64,000 nt of DNA from the NCBI RefSeq assembly GCF_001190925.1, contig NZ_CP011072.1:4836001-4900000 (forward strand). The letters are read 5' to 3'. The stretch's first letter is position 1; each line of letters starts with the position of its first letter. Under the pieces are notes generated by a model, which was given only the letters and a program-made list of their open reading frames with translations, was not told where the DNA came from and did not search any database. A program made the position numbers and the translations under genes. This DNA comes from Azoarcus sp. CIB (GTDB taxonomy: Bacteria; Pseudomonadota; Gammaproteobacteria; Burkholderiales; Rhodocyclaceae). Positions 15,532-27,400 of this stretch are shown here, one piece after another.

Positions 15532-16989
15532 ATGAAAAAACTGTTTGCCATACTGTTTGCGGTGCTCGCGCTCGGCTTCGCCGGGCTCGCCAGCGCCGAG
15601 GATGCCCCGGCTGCGGCCGAGGCCGTCACTGCGATCGCCGACGCGGCTGCTGCCGCCCCCGCGGCCGCGGCGCCCGCCCCCACGGTCAACAAGGGCGACA
15701 CCGCGTGGATGCTGACCTCCACCGCGCTCGTCGCCTTCATGGTGATCCCGGGCCTCGCGCTGTTCTACGGCGGCCTGGTGCGCTCGAAGAACATGCTATC
15801 GGTGCTGATGCAGGTCTTCGTGATCTTCTCGCTGATGATCGTGCTGTGGTTCGTCTACGGCTACAGCCTCGCCTTCACCGAGGGCAACGCGTTCATCGGC
15901 GGCTTGTCGAAGGCCTTCCTCAGCGGGGTGACGGTCGATTCGATGGCCGCGACCTTCAGCAAGGGCGTCGCGATCCCCGAGTTCGCCTACATCATCTTCC
16001 AGGCGACCTTCGCGGCGATCACCCCGGCGCTGATCGTCGGAGCCTTCGCCGAGCGCATGAAGTTCTCCGCGGTGCTGCTGTTCATGGTGCTGTGGTTCAC
16101 CTTCTCCTACCTGCCGATGGCCCACATGGTGTGGTACTGGGCGGGCCCGGATGCCTACATCGACGCCGCTGCGGGTGAAGCCGCCGCCGCGACCGCGGGC
16201 TTCCTGTTCCAGAAGGGCGCGCTCGACTTCGCCGGCGGTACCGTGGTGCACATCAACGCCGCCGTCGCCGGCCTGGTCGGTGCCTTCATGATCGGCAAGC
16301 GCATCGGCTACGGCCGCGAATCGATGGCCCCGCACTCGCTGACGCTGACGATGGTCGGTGCCTCGATGCTGTGGATCGGCTGGTTCGGCTTCAACGCCGG
16401 CTCCAACCTCGAAGCCAACGGCCTCACCGCGCTGGCCTTCCTCAACACGATGGTCGCGGCCGGCATGGCGGCGATGTCGTGGATGACCGCGGAATGGCTG
16501 ATGAAGGGCAAGCCCTCACTGCTGGGTGCGGCTTCGGGTGCGGTGTCGGGTCTGGTTGCGATCACCCCGGCCTGCGGCTGGGTCGGCCCGATGGGCGCGA
16601 TGGTGATCGGCCTGCTGTCAGGCGTGATCTGCCTGTGGGGCGTGAATGGCCTCAAGCGCATGCTCGGCGCCGACGACGCGCTCGACGTGTTCGGCGTGCA
16701 TGGCGTGGGCGGCATCCTCGGCGCGATCCTCACCGGTGTGTTCGCCAACCCGGACCTCGGCGGCGTCGGCGTGTATGACTACGTCGCCAACGCGGTGGCC
16801 CCGTTCTCGACCTCCGCGCAGGTCACCAGCCAGGTCTGGGGCGTGGTCGTCGCGATCCTGTGGTCGGGCGTCGTGTCCGTGGTCGCCTACAAGATCGTCG
16901 ATGTGCTGATCGGCCTGCGCGTGCCGGAAGAAGAAGAGCGCGAAGGCCTCGACATCACCGCCCACGGCGAGACCGCCTACCACGTCTGA
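15532..16989 (+). CDS. amtB: Ammonium transporter AmtB
   Basis: 485 aa. It has a cleavable signal peptide (about 1-22, ending GLASA) and an Ala/Pro-rich linker to about residue 53, then eleven predicted membrane helices starting TAWMLTSTALVAFMVIPGLA. The ammonium-transporter signature DFAGGTVVHINAAVAGLVGA is at about 233-252, with the first pore histidine in it; the second is in FGVHGVGGILGAI. The C-terminal tail LRVPEEEEREGLDITAHGE binds GlnK in homologues. It forms one operon with glnK and ends before a strong terminator. Confidence 0.96.
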   Translation: MKKLFAILFAVLALGFAGLASAEDAPAAAEAVTAIADAAAAAPAAAAPAPTVNKGDTAWMLTSTALVAFMVIPGLALFYGGLVRSKNMLSVLMQVFVIFSLMIVLWFVYGYSLAFTEGNAFIGGLSKAFLSGVTVDSMAATFSKGVAIPEFAYIIFQATFAAITPALIVGAFAERMKFSAVLLFMVLWFTFSYLPMAHMVWYWAGPDAYIDAAAGEAAAATAGFLFQKGALDFAGGTVVHINAAVAGLVGAFMIGKRIGYGRESMAPHSLTLTMVGASMLWIGWFGFNAGSNLEANGLTALAFLNTMVAAGMAAMSWMTAEWLMKGKPSLLGAASGAVSGLVAITPACGWVGPMGAMVIGLLSGVICLWGVNGLKRMLGADDALDVFGVHGVGGILGAILTGVFANPDLGGVGVYDYVANAVAPFSTSAQVTSQVWGVVVAILWSGVVSVVAYKIVDVLIGLRVPEEEEREGLDITAHGETAYHV

Positions 16990-17024
16990 ACATCTCCGGA
17001 TCGATCCCTCGTCCGGTGCTGCAG

Positions 17025-17056
17025 CGGGCGCCCCTTCGGGGGCGCCCGTTTTCGTT
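17025..17056 (+). terminator. Rho-independent terminator of amtB
   Basis: Perfect 10-bp stem CGGGCGCCCC / GGGGCGCCCG with a TTCG loop, followed by TTTTCGTT, 35 bp after the amtB stop. Confidence 0.9.
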
Positions 17057-17103
17057 CACGCGGCCGCGCAGCAGGGCGAGGCAAAACATCACCACTAAGT
17101 CGA

Positions 17104-17125
17104 AATAGGTATTACTATTCGAATA
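17104..17125. promoter_or_regulatory. AT-rich palindromes before the rhodanese gene
   Basis: AATAG-N6-CTATT (17104-17119) overlaps the palindrome TATTCGAATA (17116-17125). AT-rich palindromes of this kind in a GC-rich genome are common ArsR/SmtB-type operators, and some regulators of that family control sulfide or persulfide genes including rhodaneses. The operator role is an inference. Confidence 0.35.
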
Positions 17126-17167
17126 TGCATGATTGCTTACTTTTTCTTACACACGCCGAGGGATTTC

Positions 17168-17614
17168 ATGATTCGCATCCTGTCACGCATCGCCGCCGCC
17201 ACGCTGTTCTCCTTCACTGCCCTTGCTGCACACGCCGTCGACAACCCGACCAGCCTGGCCGGGGCAACCGTCGTGACTCCGGAGCAAGCGCGCGATCTGC
17301 AGTCGAAGGGCGCAGTGGTCATCGACGCCCGTTCGGCGGCCGAATACGCTGAAGGGCATATCGACGGCGCCATCAACGTACCCTACAAGGAAAAGAGCGA
17401 GAAGAAGCCGGACTTCGACGCCGCGGCCGACAGCGTCGACCTCGGCAAGCTGCCCGGGAACAAGGCTCAGCCCATCGTGACCTACTGCAACGGCCACGAC
17501 TGCTGGAAGAGCTACAAGCTGTCGATTGCCGCCATGAAGGCCGGCCACACCAAAGTCAACTGGCTGCGCGACGGCCTGCCGGGCTGGAAGGCGAAGGGCC
17601 TGCCGGTCAAGTAA
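17168..17614 (+). CDS. Periplasmic single-domain rhodanese-like protein
   Basis: 148 aa from the ATG just after GAGGGA; an in-frame ATG 13 codons upstream would spoil the signal peptide. Residues 1-23 (RILSRIAAATLFSFTALAAHA) form an export signal. The rhodanese domain has VVIDARSAAEYAEGHIDGAI at about 50-69 and the active loop CNGHDCWKS, with the persulfide-forming Cys107 and a second Cys112. Such proteins transfer sulfur from thiosulfate or persulfides, here in the periplasm. It stands alone between two terminators, with AT-rich palindromes in its promoter region. Confidence 0.9.
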   Translation: MIRILSRIAAATLFSFTALAAHAVDNPTSLAGATVVTPEQARDLQSKGAVVIDARSAAEYAEGHIDGAINVPYKEKSEKKPDFDAAADSVDLGKLPGNKAQPIVTYCNGHDCWKSYKLSIAAMKAGHTKVNWLRDGLPGWKAKGLPVK

Positions 17615-17635
17615 TTCGCTCCACTGCAGTAACTG

Positions 17636-17665
17636 AGGCTGCGCGCCACGCGCAGCCTTTTTTTT
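17636..17665 (+). terminator. Rho-independent terminator of the rhodanese gene
   Basis: 10-bp stem AGGCTGCGCG / CGCGCAGCCT, loop CCA, then a run of eight T. It ends 12 bp before the chemoreceptor start codon. Confidence 0.92.
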
Positions 17666-17676
17666 GAGGAATACCG

Positions 17677-19311
17677 ATGCGCCCGACATTTTCGCTGAAG
17701 GCAAAACTTTATGCCCTGGCGGCCTTTGCCCTCGTGATGATCGTCGCCATAGCGGCCATGCAGTTCTATGGCAACGCGTCCTCCACCGAAGCGCTGCGCC
17801 GGGTGTATGAAGAGAACGTCATCCCGCTGCGCAAGATCCAGACAGTGAGCGACCAGCTCGGCGAGGTGCGCTTCCGCATCGCCGGCGTCATTACCGACCA
17901 GATGCCTGCTCCGGGCTCGCGCCGCCACCTCGCGGAAGTGCGCGAGGCACTGCCCCAGTTGTGGTCCGAGTACCGCCAGATGTCCGCGACCGGCGCAGAC
18001 GAAACGGACGAACTCGCGCTGACCGGAAAAGTCGAACAGGGCCTCGCGACCCTGCCCGGACTTTTCGCCAAGCTCGATGCGGCCTACTCGGCGAGCAACG
18101 ACAAGGAACTGCTCACAGCCATCCTCGAGGACGACTGGCCGCCCGTCATCACCAGCGTCTCCAAGCCCCTCGCGGAACTCATCGCCCTGCGCACGCAGGA
18201 GGTTGAGCAGGTCTATCACGAGGCCGCGCGCATGGAGCGCGAGCTGAACCGGTACGCCACGATTCTCGTCGGCGGCGCCGTCGTGCTGCTCGCGATCTTC
18301 ACCACGCTGATCATCCGCGCCATCACCCGCCCCGTCGCGGACGTGCAGCGCGCCCTGGCGCAGGTCGCACTGGGGGACCTGACGGCCAAGAGCACGGTGC
18401 ACAGTGGCGACGAACTGGGGGAAATGGCACGCGCCATCAACGCCTCGCTCGAGACGCTGTGCGGCACGCTGGCGCAGGTGCGCAGCGGATCGGACCGCGT
18501 CGCCGAGGCCTCGGACAACGTGCGCACCAGCGCGCAGGACATCCACGACCGCGCGCAGATGCAGTCCGACGAGGTCATGAAGATGACGGCTGCGATGGAA
18601 CAACTCACCGTCTCCGTCGGCGAGATCTCGACCGGCTCGGCGCAAGTCTCCGAGGCCGCCAACAGTGCCCATGAGGCGGCGGAACGCGGCAGTCAGCTGA
18701 TGCGCGAGAGCCGCGTTGCCACCGAACGCGCCCAGCGTGCCTCGGGCGAGGCGACCGAGGCCGTGAGCGCCCTGTCCGCATCCATCCAGCAGATCAACGC
18801 GATCTCCACCGTAATCCGCGAGATCGCGGACCAGACCAACCTGCTGGCGCTCAATGCGGCCATCGAGGCGGCGCGCGCGGGCGAAGCCGGGCGCGGTTTC
18901 GCCGTGGTGGCCGACGAAGTGCGCAAGCTCGCCGAGCGCACCGGCCACAGCACGACCGAGATCGCGAACATCGTGCGCGGCGTGGAACAGCAGGCCGCCT
19001 CGGCGGTGCAGGCCATGCGCGCGGTGGATGCCGACGTCGCCGAGGATGCCGACAAGATCGGCCGGCTCGAAGCGGCATTCACGCAGATCGTCGCGGCCGC
19101 GGGTCGGGTATCGTCGCTGTCGGAAGATATCGCGCACTCGACGAAGGAGCAGCGCATCGTCGCCGAGCAGACCGCAAACGGCATGGAAGCCATCTCGCAG
19201 GCGGTCGAGCACACCAGCGCGACCATTGCACAAATGGCCGCTGCGGCCGAGGATTCGGCGCACACCGCGAATTCGCTGCGTCAGGTGGTGAGCAACTTCC
19301 GCACCGCCTGA
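17677..19311 (+). CDS. Methyl-accepting chemotaxis protein
   Basis: 544 aa transmembrane chemoreceptor. Helix 1 is at about 9-30, the periplasmic part (about 31-190) is all-helical and resembles the four-helix-bundle sensor class, helix 2 is at about 193-213, then HAMP ([20 protein letters not shown]). The signalling hairpin tip is conserved: [20 protein letters not shown] followed by [20 protein letters not shown]. It should relay a small-ligand signal to CheA/CheW. No C-terminal CheR-binding pentapeptide is present (it ends SNFRTA). The ligand is unknown. It is a single-gene unit, convergent with purU across a long hairpin. Confidence 0.94.
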   Translation: MRPTFSLKAKLYALAAFALVMIVAIAAMQFYGNASSTEALRRVYEENVIPLRKIQTVSDQLGEVRFRIAGVITDQMPAPGSRRHLAEVREALPQLWSEYRQMSATGADETDELALTGKVEQGLATLPGLFAKLDAAYSASNDKELLTAILEDDWPPVITSVSKPLAELIALRTQEVEQVYHEAARMERELNRYATILVGGAVVLLAIFTTLIIRAITRPVADVQRALAQVALGDLTAKSTVHSGDELGEMARAINASLETLCGTLAQVRSGSDRVAEASDNVRTSAQDIHDRAQMQSDEVMKMTAAMEQLTVSVGEISTGSAQVSEAANSAHEAAERGSQLMRESRVATERAQRASGEATEAVSALSASIQQINAISTVIREIADQTNLLALNAAIEAARAGEAGRGFAVVADEVRKLAERTGHSTTEIANIVRGVEQQAASAVQAMRAVDADVAEDADKIGRLEAAFTQIVAAAGRVSSLSEDIAHSTKEQRIVAEQTANGMEAISQAVEHTSATIAQMAAAAEDSAHTANSLRQVVSNFRTA

Positions 19312-19317
19312 GGCAAA

Positions 19318-19353
19318 GGTTCGCTGAACGGCGTGGCCGCCGTTCAGCGAACC
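19318..19353. terminator. Long hairpin between the chemoreceptor gene and purU
   Basis: Perfect 15-bp stem, GGTTCGCTGAACGGC / GCCGTTCAGCGAACC, with a 6-base loop, ending at the last base before the purU stop codon. It can form in both transcripts and probably ends both, although neither side has a strong T run. Confidence 0.75.
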
Positions 19354-20229
19354 TCAGCGGAACACGACCGTCTTGTTGCCGTGCCGCAGCACGCGGCCTT
19401 CGAGGTGGTAGCGCAGCCCGCGCGCGAGCACGGTCTTCTCGATGTCCTTGCCGTAACGCACCATGTCCTCGACCGAGTCGGAATGGTCGATGCGGATCAC
19501 GTCCTGCTCGATGATCGGCCCCTGGTCGAGTTCGGACGTGACGTAGTGGCAGGTCGCGCCGATCAGCTTCACGCCCTTCTTCCACGCCTGGTGGTAGGGC
19601 TTCGCGCCGACGAAACTGGGCAGGAAGCTGTGGTGGATGTTGATGATGCGCCCCGGATAGGCGGCGCACAGGTCCGGCGACAGCACCTGCATGTAGCGCG
19701 CGAGCACGATCGTGTCGCCGCGCACCTCCTCGACGATGCGCCGCACCTCGGCATAGGCGGACGTCTTCGTGTCCGGGGTGACCGGCACGTGGTGGAAGGG
19801 GATGCCGTGCCACTCGACGAAGCCGCGGAAGGTGTCGTGGTTCGAGATCACGCACGGGATCTCGATGTCCAGTTCCTTCGACTGCCAGCGCGCGAGGAGA
19901 TCGTAGAGGCAGTGCTCCTGCTTCGACACCAGCACGACGACGCGCTTCTTTACCGCCGAGTCGGTGATGCTCCAGTCCATCTCCAGCTCTTCGGCGATCG
20001 GGCGGAAGCGTTCGCGGAACTCGGCGAGGTGGAAAGGCAGCGAGTCGGCCTTGATCTCGATGCGCATGAAGTAGCGCGCGACCGCCTCGCCGTCCTCCGG
20101 CGGTTCGGCGTGCAGCGAGGTCTCGAGGATCCAGCCGCGGTGCTCGGCGATGAAGCCCGACACGCGCGCGACGATGCCGACGCGGTCGGGGCAGGACGCC
20201 GACAGGGTGTAGAAGCGGTCGCGATGCAT
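19354..20229 (-). CDS. purU: Formyltetrahydrofolate deformylase
   Basis: 291 aa. PurU hydrolyses 10-formyl-THF to formate and THF, balancing one-carbon pools and giving formate for purine synthesis. An N-terminal ACT domain (FYTLSASCPDRVGIVARVSGF) is followed by the formyltransferase fold with IINIHHSFLPSFVGAKPYHQ, which carries the catalytic His, and LIGATCHYVTSELDQGPII with the catalytic Asp. Length is normal. It starts 4 bp after the thrH stop, so the two form an operon. Confidence 0.95.
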   Translation of the reverse strand: MHRDRFYTLSASCPDRVGIVARVSGFIAEHRGWILETSLHAEPPEDGEAVARYFMRIEIKADSLPFHLAEFRERFRPIAEELEMDWSITDSAVKKRVVVLVSKQEHCLYDLLARWQSKELDIEIPCVISNHDTFRGFVEWHGIPFHHVPVTPDTKTSAYAEVRRIVEEVRGDTIVLARYMQVLSPDLCAAYPGRIINIHHSFLPSFVGAKPYHQAWKKGVKLIGATCHYVTSELDQGPIIEQDVIRIDHSDSVEDMVRYGKDIEKTVLARGLRYHLEGRVLRHGNKTVVFR

Positions 20230-20233
20230 CGGA

Positions 20234-20845
20234 TTACGCGACGCGCGCGAAGGCCTTGTCGATCTCGCGGCGCAGCTCGGCGTAGCTGCGCGTGACGGGG
20301 AACTGCGGGAATTCGCGGATGACGTTCTCGGGCGGGTGGAACAGGATGCCGCCGTGCGCCTCGCCGAGCATCGCGGTGTCGTTGTACGAATCGCCGGCGG
20401 CGACGACGGTGAGCTTCAGCTCCTTGAAGCGCTTCACGGCTTCGCGCTTCTGGTCGGGCATGCGCAGGTGGTAGTTCACCAGCACGCCGTTCTCGTCGGC
20501 TTCGAGGCGGTGGCACAGCAGGGTCGGCCAGCCGAGCTGCTTCATCAGCGGCTTGGCGAACTCCTGGAAGGTGTCGGAGAGGATCACGACCTGGTAGCTC
20601 TCGCGCAGGTCGTCGAGGAAGTCGCGCGCACCGGCCATCGGGCCCATGCTGGCGATCACGTCCTGGATGTCCGGCAGGCCCAGCTTGCGCTCGGCAAGGA
20701 TCTTGAGCCGATACTTCATCAAGGTATCGTAGTTCGGCTCGTCGCGCGTCGTGCGGCGCAGTTCCGGGATGCCGGTACGCTCGGCGAATTCGATCCAGAT
20801 TTCGGGGACCAGCACACCTTCGAGGTCGAGACAGACGATCTGCAC
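20234..20845 (-). CDS. thrH: Bifunctional phosphoserine phosphatase / homoserine phosphotransferase ThrH
   Basis: 203 aa from a GTG with AGGAAG about 7 bases upstream; longer frames upstream lack a ribosome site and family similarity. HAD-superfamily enzyme: motif I is CLDLEGVLVPE, with Asp7 and Glu9 (DXE rather than DXD, as in ThrH), motif II is VVILSDTFQEF, and motif IV is VVAAGDSYNDTAML. It dephosphorylates phosphoserine and can pass the phosphate to homoserine. It forms an operon with purU, linking serine and one-carbon metabolism. Confidence 0.9.
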   Translation of the reverse strand: MQIVCLDLEGVLVPEIWIEFAERTGIPELRRTTRDEPNYDTLMKYRLKILAERKLGLPDIQDVIASMGPMAGARDFLDDLRESYQVVILSDTFQEFAKPLMKQLGWPTLLCHRLEADENGVLVNYHLRMPDQKREAVKRFKELKLTVVAAGDSYNDTAMLGEAHGGILFHPPENVIREFPQFPVTRSYAELRREIDKAFARVA

Positions 20846-20992
20846 GGCAAGCTTCCTGTATCGGCGAATAAATGAACCGTGGATTTTAGCAGTCGCCGGC
20901 CACCGCAACGCCGCACGCGAAGGCCTCCGCGCTCAAAAAATTTAATCTACCGGGAACCAATTAGGTGACCGGCGGTCTGGGGAATATGGCCC

Positions 20993-20998
20993 TATAAT
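20993..20998 (+). promoter_or_regulatory. -10 box of a candidate small-RNA promoter
   Basis: A perfect TATAAT lies 6 bases before the predicted RNA start. No good TTGACA-like -35 is found at 16-18 bp spacing, so an activator or an extended contact may be needed. No coding sequence follows on this strand before the terminator at 21043. Confidence 0.45.
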
Positions 20999-21003
20999 GG
21001 CAG

Positions 21004-21075
21004 GGCTAAATGCGTAACCCTTGGCCGATGGAGGCCATTTCGCGGGACGACTCCGGTCGTCCCGTTTTTCTTTCT
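21004..21075 (+). ncRNA. Candidate small RNA between thrH and ilvA
   Basis: A stretch of about 70 bases with its own TATAAT box and ending in a strong intrinsic terminator, in a gap where both flanking genes run on the other strand. Predicted folds: AGGG-N12-CCCT, then TGGCC-GATGGA-GGCCA with a GGA in the loop, then the terminator hairpin. It has no start codon with a ribosome site and no useful open frame. I do not recognise a named RNA family. Confidence 0.42.
21043..21075 (+). terminator. Rho-independent terminator (plus strand)
   Basis: Perfect 9-bp stem CGGGACGAC / GTCGTCCCG with loop TCCG, followed by TTTTTCTTT. On the minus strand no T run follows, so it does not serve ilvA. Confidence 0.88.
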
Positions 21076-21106
21076 GCCGCCTCCCCGTCGGCCGTTGTTC
21101 CCGTGC

Positions 21107-22348
<1,242 letters not shown>

Positions 22349-22556
22349 GCAGGGGACCTCGGAGCAAGGGTTGCGCGCAGGCGCGACGGGCGGGCGTGAG
22401 GAGACTTTAGCGCCACTTTAGCCGCAAACGGCCCGCACCCGGCAGCGCGTCGCGGACGCCGCCGCACGCCGGGAGCGGTCGCGCGACACCCCCGATATGC
22501 GGTATAAATCGGAACTACCCCACAAACCACACGCAGTCCCGCACCGCCTCCCGCCG

Positions 22557-23768
22557 ATGATCAAACTGATACGCACCGAACAGCTCGCGCGGGGCATGTT
22601 CATCCACGACCTGAACTGCGACTGGATCGACCACGATTTCGTGCTCAGCCGCTTCCTCGTCAAGGACGCGGCAACGCTGGCGCGCGTGCGTGCGATCGGC
22701 GTGCGCGAGCTCTACATCGACACCGCACGCGGCGGAGACGTGGCCGACGCGCCGAGCGCAGACGACGCCGCGCGCGAAGTCGACGCCACGCTGGACCGCA
22801 TCGCGACGACGCGGCCGACCGAGGAACTGGCGATCTCGCCCGAGGCCGAACGCTATCGCGCGCGGCGCCTGCACGGGGAGGCCCGCCGCATCGTGCACGA
22901 CATGATGGGCGACATCCGCCTCGGCAAGCAGATCGAACTGGAACAGATCGAACCACTGGTCGAGAACATCGTCGCGTCGATCTTCCGCAAGTCCGACGCG
23001 CTGCTGCCGCTGCTGCACCTGAAGGATCACGACGACTACACCTTCATGCATTCGGTGTCGGTGTGCGCGCTGATGACGAGCTTCGCGCGCACGCTGGAGC
23101 TGCCACGCGAGGTGATCCACGAGATTTCGATCGGCGCCCTGCTGCACGACGTCGGCAAGGCGAAGGTGCCCGAGGACATCCTCAACAAGCCGGGCAAGCT
23201 CACCGACGCCGAGTTCGAGGCGATGAAGTCGCACGTCGTGCAGAGCAAGATCATCCTGCAGAACACGCCCGGCATCAGCGAGATCGCGCTCGCCGTCGCC
23301 GCGCAGCACCACGAGCGCTTCGACGGCACGGGCTACCCGAACCGCCTCGCGGGCGACGGCATCAGCCTGTACGGGCAGATGGCCGCGATCGTCGACGTGT
23401 ATGACGCGATCACGTCGAACCGCGTCTACCACCAGGGCATGCCGCCGACCCTGGCGCTGCGCAAGCTGCTCGAATGGAGCAAGTTCCACTTCGCGCCGAA
23501 GCTCGTGCACGCCTTCATCCGCTCGATCGGCATCTACCCGACCGGCTCGCTCGTGAGCCTGGAGAGCAAGGCGCTCGCGGTCGTGCAGGAGCAGAACGCG
23601 GACAACCTGCTCAAGCCACGGGTGCTGGTGATCTTCGACCTGAAACAGCGCTGCTACACGACGCCGCGCGAGCTGAACCTCGCGGACTCGTCGGACGCGA
23701 TCGTCGAGCACGAGGATTTCGCGCAGTGGCAGATCGATCCTGCGCGCTGGATCCCGGCGACGGCCTGA
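22557..23768 (+). CDS. HD-GYP domain protein (probable cyclic-di-GMP phosphodiesterase)
   Basis: 403 aa starting MIKLIRTEQLARGMF; frame upstream of this ATG has no ribosome site. The N-terminal about 130 residues match DUF3391, which commonly precedes HD-GYP domains. The metal-binding HD pair is at 197-198 (ALLHDVGKAKVPEDIL) and the GYP motif at 259-261 (HHERFDGTGYPNRLAG), so all core residues for c-di-GMP hydrolysis are kept. No membrane segment or receiver domain is present. It is a single-gene unit followed by a palindromic repeat. Confidence 0.93.
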   Translation: MIKLIRTEQLARGMFIHDLNCDWIDHDFVLSRFLVKDAATLARVRAIGVRELYIDTARGGDVADAPSADDAAREVDATLDRIATTRPTEELAISPEAERYRARRLHGEARRIVHDMMGDIRLGKQIELEQIEPLVENIVASIFRKSDALLPLLHLKDHDDYTFMHSVSVCALMTSFARTLELPREVIHEISIGALLHDVGKAKVPEDILNKPGKLTDAEFEAMKSHVVQSKIILQNTPGISEIALAVAAQHHERFDGTGYPNRLAGDGISLYGQMAAIVDVYDAITSNRVYHQGMPPTLALRKLLEWSKFHFAPKLVHAFIRSIGIYPTGSLVSLESKALAVVQEQNADNLLKPRVLVIFDLKQRCYTTPRELNLADSSDAIVEHEDFAQWQIDPARWIPATA

Positions 23769-23848
23769 GCACGGCCAGACGAGGGGCCGGCTCAATTATC
23801 AAGGCGGCAAACAAGCAGGTGATGTCAGGTTGAGTGCGGCACGGTCAC

Positions 23849-23945
23849 TCCCTCCCCTTCAAGGGGAGGGCTGGGGTGGGGATGGGTCTAGCCGGCGCAG
23901 CAGAAACCCATCCCCATCCTGTCCTTCCCCTTGAAGGGGAAGGGA
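23849..23945. repeat. Dispersed palindromic repeat, family 2 (paired copies)
   Basis: The left half 23849-23888 starts TCCCTCCCCTTCAAGGGG and runs to GGGGATGGGTC. The right half 23906-23945 is its approximate inverse, starting ACCCATCCCCATCC and ending CCCCTTGAAGGGGAAGGGA. It lies between the convergent HD-GYP and ABC-F genes. A single half-copy, 37 of 40 bases identical to the left half, lies inside hsdM at 38801-38840. Confidence 0.85.
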
Positions 23946-23970
23946 CGTGCTAAGTCGGTTCGACGGACAC

Positions 23971-25902
<1,932 letters not shown>

Positions 25903-25967
25903 GTCAGCGCATCTTCGGGCAAAGGCGTTATTCTACGCATCCCCGAACCCGACCGCCGCCGGACATC

Positions 25968-26600
25968 GTGCCCCCTCTCCTCCTGCCCCTGCTGCTCGCC
26001 CTCGCCTGCGGAGGCGCCATGGCCGCCGACGCTGCCGCGGATGCCAACCCCGAGCTGGAACGCGCCGCGACGCTGCGCGACGAAGCCAAGGCACTGCGCC
26101 AGCAGGCCGACGACACGCTCGCCGCCGAGCTGCCGAAGTGCTACGAGCGCTTCCTCGTGAATCGCTGCATCGCCCAGGCAAAGGACGCGCGCCTGGAGGC
26201 CGTGGGCAAGGCGCGCGCGCTCGAAGCCGAGGCGAGCCGCACCGAACTGGCGCAGAAGCAGCGCGCCGCCGCGGAAAGCGGGCGCACGCGCACCGACGCG
26301 CCGACCGAGCCCGCGGCACCCACGCCGGAAGGCGCCTTCACGATCCAGCCCGACCCGATGGCGGAAAGCACGCGCCGCCAGCGCGAGGCCGACGCGGTGC
26401 GCGCGAAGGAGGCGCAACAGACGGAGCGCAAGCAGAAGGACGCGGAAAAGGCCAAGGCGCGCACGCAGGCCGAGGCCGAAGCGGCCGGCCGCGCGGAAGC
26501 GGCGGCACGCGACCGCGCGCGTTACGAAGAGCGCATCCGCGAACGCGAGGCCGAGAAGGCGCGGGATGCAGCCAAGGACGCGGCCAAGCCGGCAAACTAG
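25968..26600 (+). CDS. Exported coiled-coil protein of unknown function
   Basis: 210 aa from a GTG. The start PPLLLPLLLALACGGAMAAD looks like a signal peptide cut after AMA; the cysteine in it is not in a good lipobox. The rest is rich in Ala, Glu, Lys and Arg and should form long helices or coiled coils (about 28-105 and 125-205), separated by a Pro/Thr-rich stretch APTEPAAPTPEG. Two cysteines in KCYERFLVNRC (about 57-67) may form a disulfide. I recognise no domain. It lies alone, divergent from the ABC-F gene, 65 bp away. Confidence 0.72.
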   Translation: MPPLLLPLLLALACGGAMAADAAADANPELERAATLRDEAKALRQQADDTLAAELPKCYERFLVNRCIAQAKDARLEAVGKARALEAEASRTELAQKQRAAAESGRTRTDAPTEPAAPTPEGAFTIQPDPMAESTRRQREADAVRAKEAQQTERKQKDAEKAKARTQAEAEAAGRAEAAARDRARYEERIREREAEKARDAAKDAAKPAN

Positions 26601-26643
26601 CGGCAATACGCGAACAACCCTCGCCCTGAGCCTGTCGAAGGAC

Positions 26644-26740
26644 CGTAGGGCGGGAGGAGCAGAAGGCGTATCCCGCCAGGGCGGGATCTCGGGCCGGAAC
26701 CTGCGTGTGGCGGGATTCGCTGCGCTGCTCCCGCCCTACG
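26644..26740. repeat. Dispersed palindromic intergenic repeat, family 1 (copy 2)
   Basis: 97 bp starting CGTAGGGCGGGAGGAGC and ending GCTGCTCCCGCCCTACG, with inner GCGTATCCCGCC and GGCGGGATTCGCTGCG. The ends match the copy at 6313-6424. Its last bases give the TAG stop codon of the isomerase gene on the minus strand. Just before it, CTGAGCCTGTCGAAGGAC (26626-26643) looks like another short sequence common between bacterial genes. Confidence 0.8.
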
Positions 26741-27338
26741 AAGGGCGCCGCGCCCACGCGAGCGCATCTTCCAGCCGGTCGTTGCCCCAGAAGAGTTCGT
26801 CGCCGACGCGGAAACTCGGCGCGCCGAACATCCCGAGTTCGGCGGCACGCTCGGTCTGGCGGCGCAGCGCGCGCTTGTTGTCCTCCGTCACCGCGGCGGT
26901 CAGCAGCTCCTCCACCGGCAGACCGAGTTCCGCGAGGATCGCGCCGATCACCTCGGGCTCGCCGATCTCGCGGTCTTCGGCGAAGTTGGCGAGCATCACC
27001 TTGCGCGAGAACTCCGCCACCCAGCCCTGCTCCGCTCCGAGCAACGCCAGCCGCGCCGCGAGCAGGCCGTTGCGCGGGAAACGGCTCGGCATGCGGAACG
27101 GCAGCCCGTACTTGTCGGAGAGCCGCGCGAGGTCGCGCCACATGTAGCGCCCCTTGGGCGGATAGATATTGAACGGCGAATCGTTCCAGCCCATCGCGAG
27201 GAACACCGGGCCGAGCAGGAAAGGCTTCCACTCGACCGCCACGCCGGCGTCACGCGCCAGCGCCTCGATGCGCATCACCGACAGGTAGGAATACGAGCTC
27301 GCGAACTCGTACCAGAACTCGATCTTCGGGCCTGACAT
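26736..27338 (-). CDS. 2-hydroxychromene-2-carboxylate isomerase family protein (DsbA-like fold)
   Basis: 200 aa. Family members, related to kappa-class glutathione transferases, isomerise 2-hydroxychromene-2-carboxylate in naphthalene breakdown using glutathione. Visible features: IEFWYEFASSYSYLS, where a serine replaces the DsbA CXXC, the long helical insert MGWNDSPFNIYPPKGRYMWRD, and the cis-Pro strand GMFGAPSFRVGDELFWGNDR. It follows the gshA-gshB-apbE-eamA operon on the same strand, so glutathione supply is local. No other naphthalene genes are present; the substrate may differ. Its stop codon lies inside a palindromic repeat, so the end of the protein may have changed. Confidence 0.85.
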   Translation of the reverse strand: MSGPKIEFWYEFASSYSYLSVMRIEALARDAGVAVEWKPFLLGPVFLAMGWNDSPFNIYPPKGRYMWRDLARLSDKYGLPFRMPSRFPRNGLLAARLALLGAEQGWVAEFSRKVMLANFAEDREIGEPEVIGAILAELGLPVEELLTAAVTEDNKRALRRQTERAAELGMFGAPSFRVGDELFWGNDRLEDALAWARRPS

Positions 27339-27400
27339 CTTGTTGCTCCCCCTTGAAGAGGCGGAAGAACGATCACTTTAGCCGATCCGCGGGGCCGCTG

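Noticed and set aside
20965-20998. GTGACC as -35 box for the small-RNA promoter
   Set aside because: The spacing to TATAAT is 22 bp, too long for a normal sigma-70 promoter.
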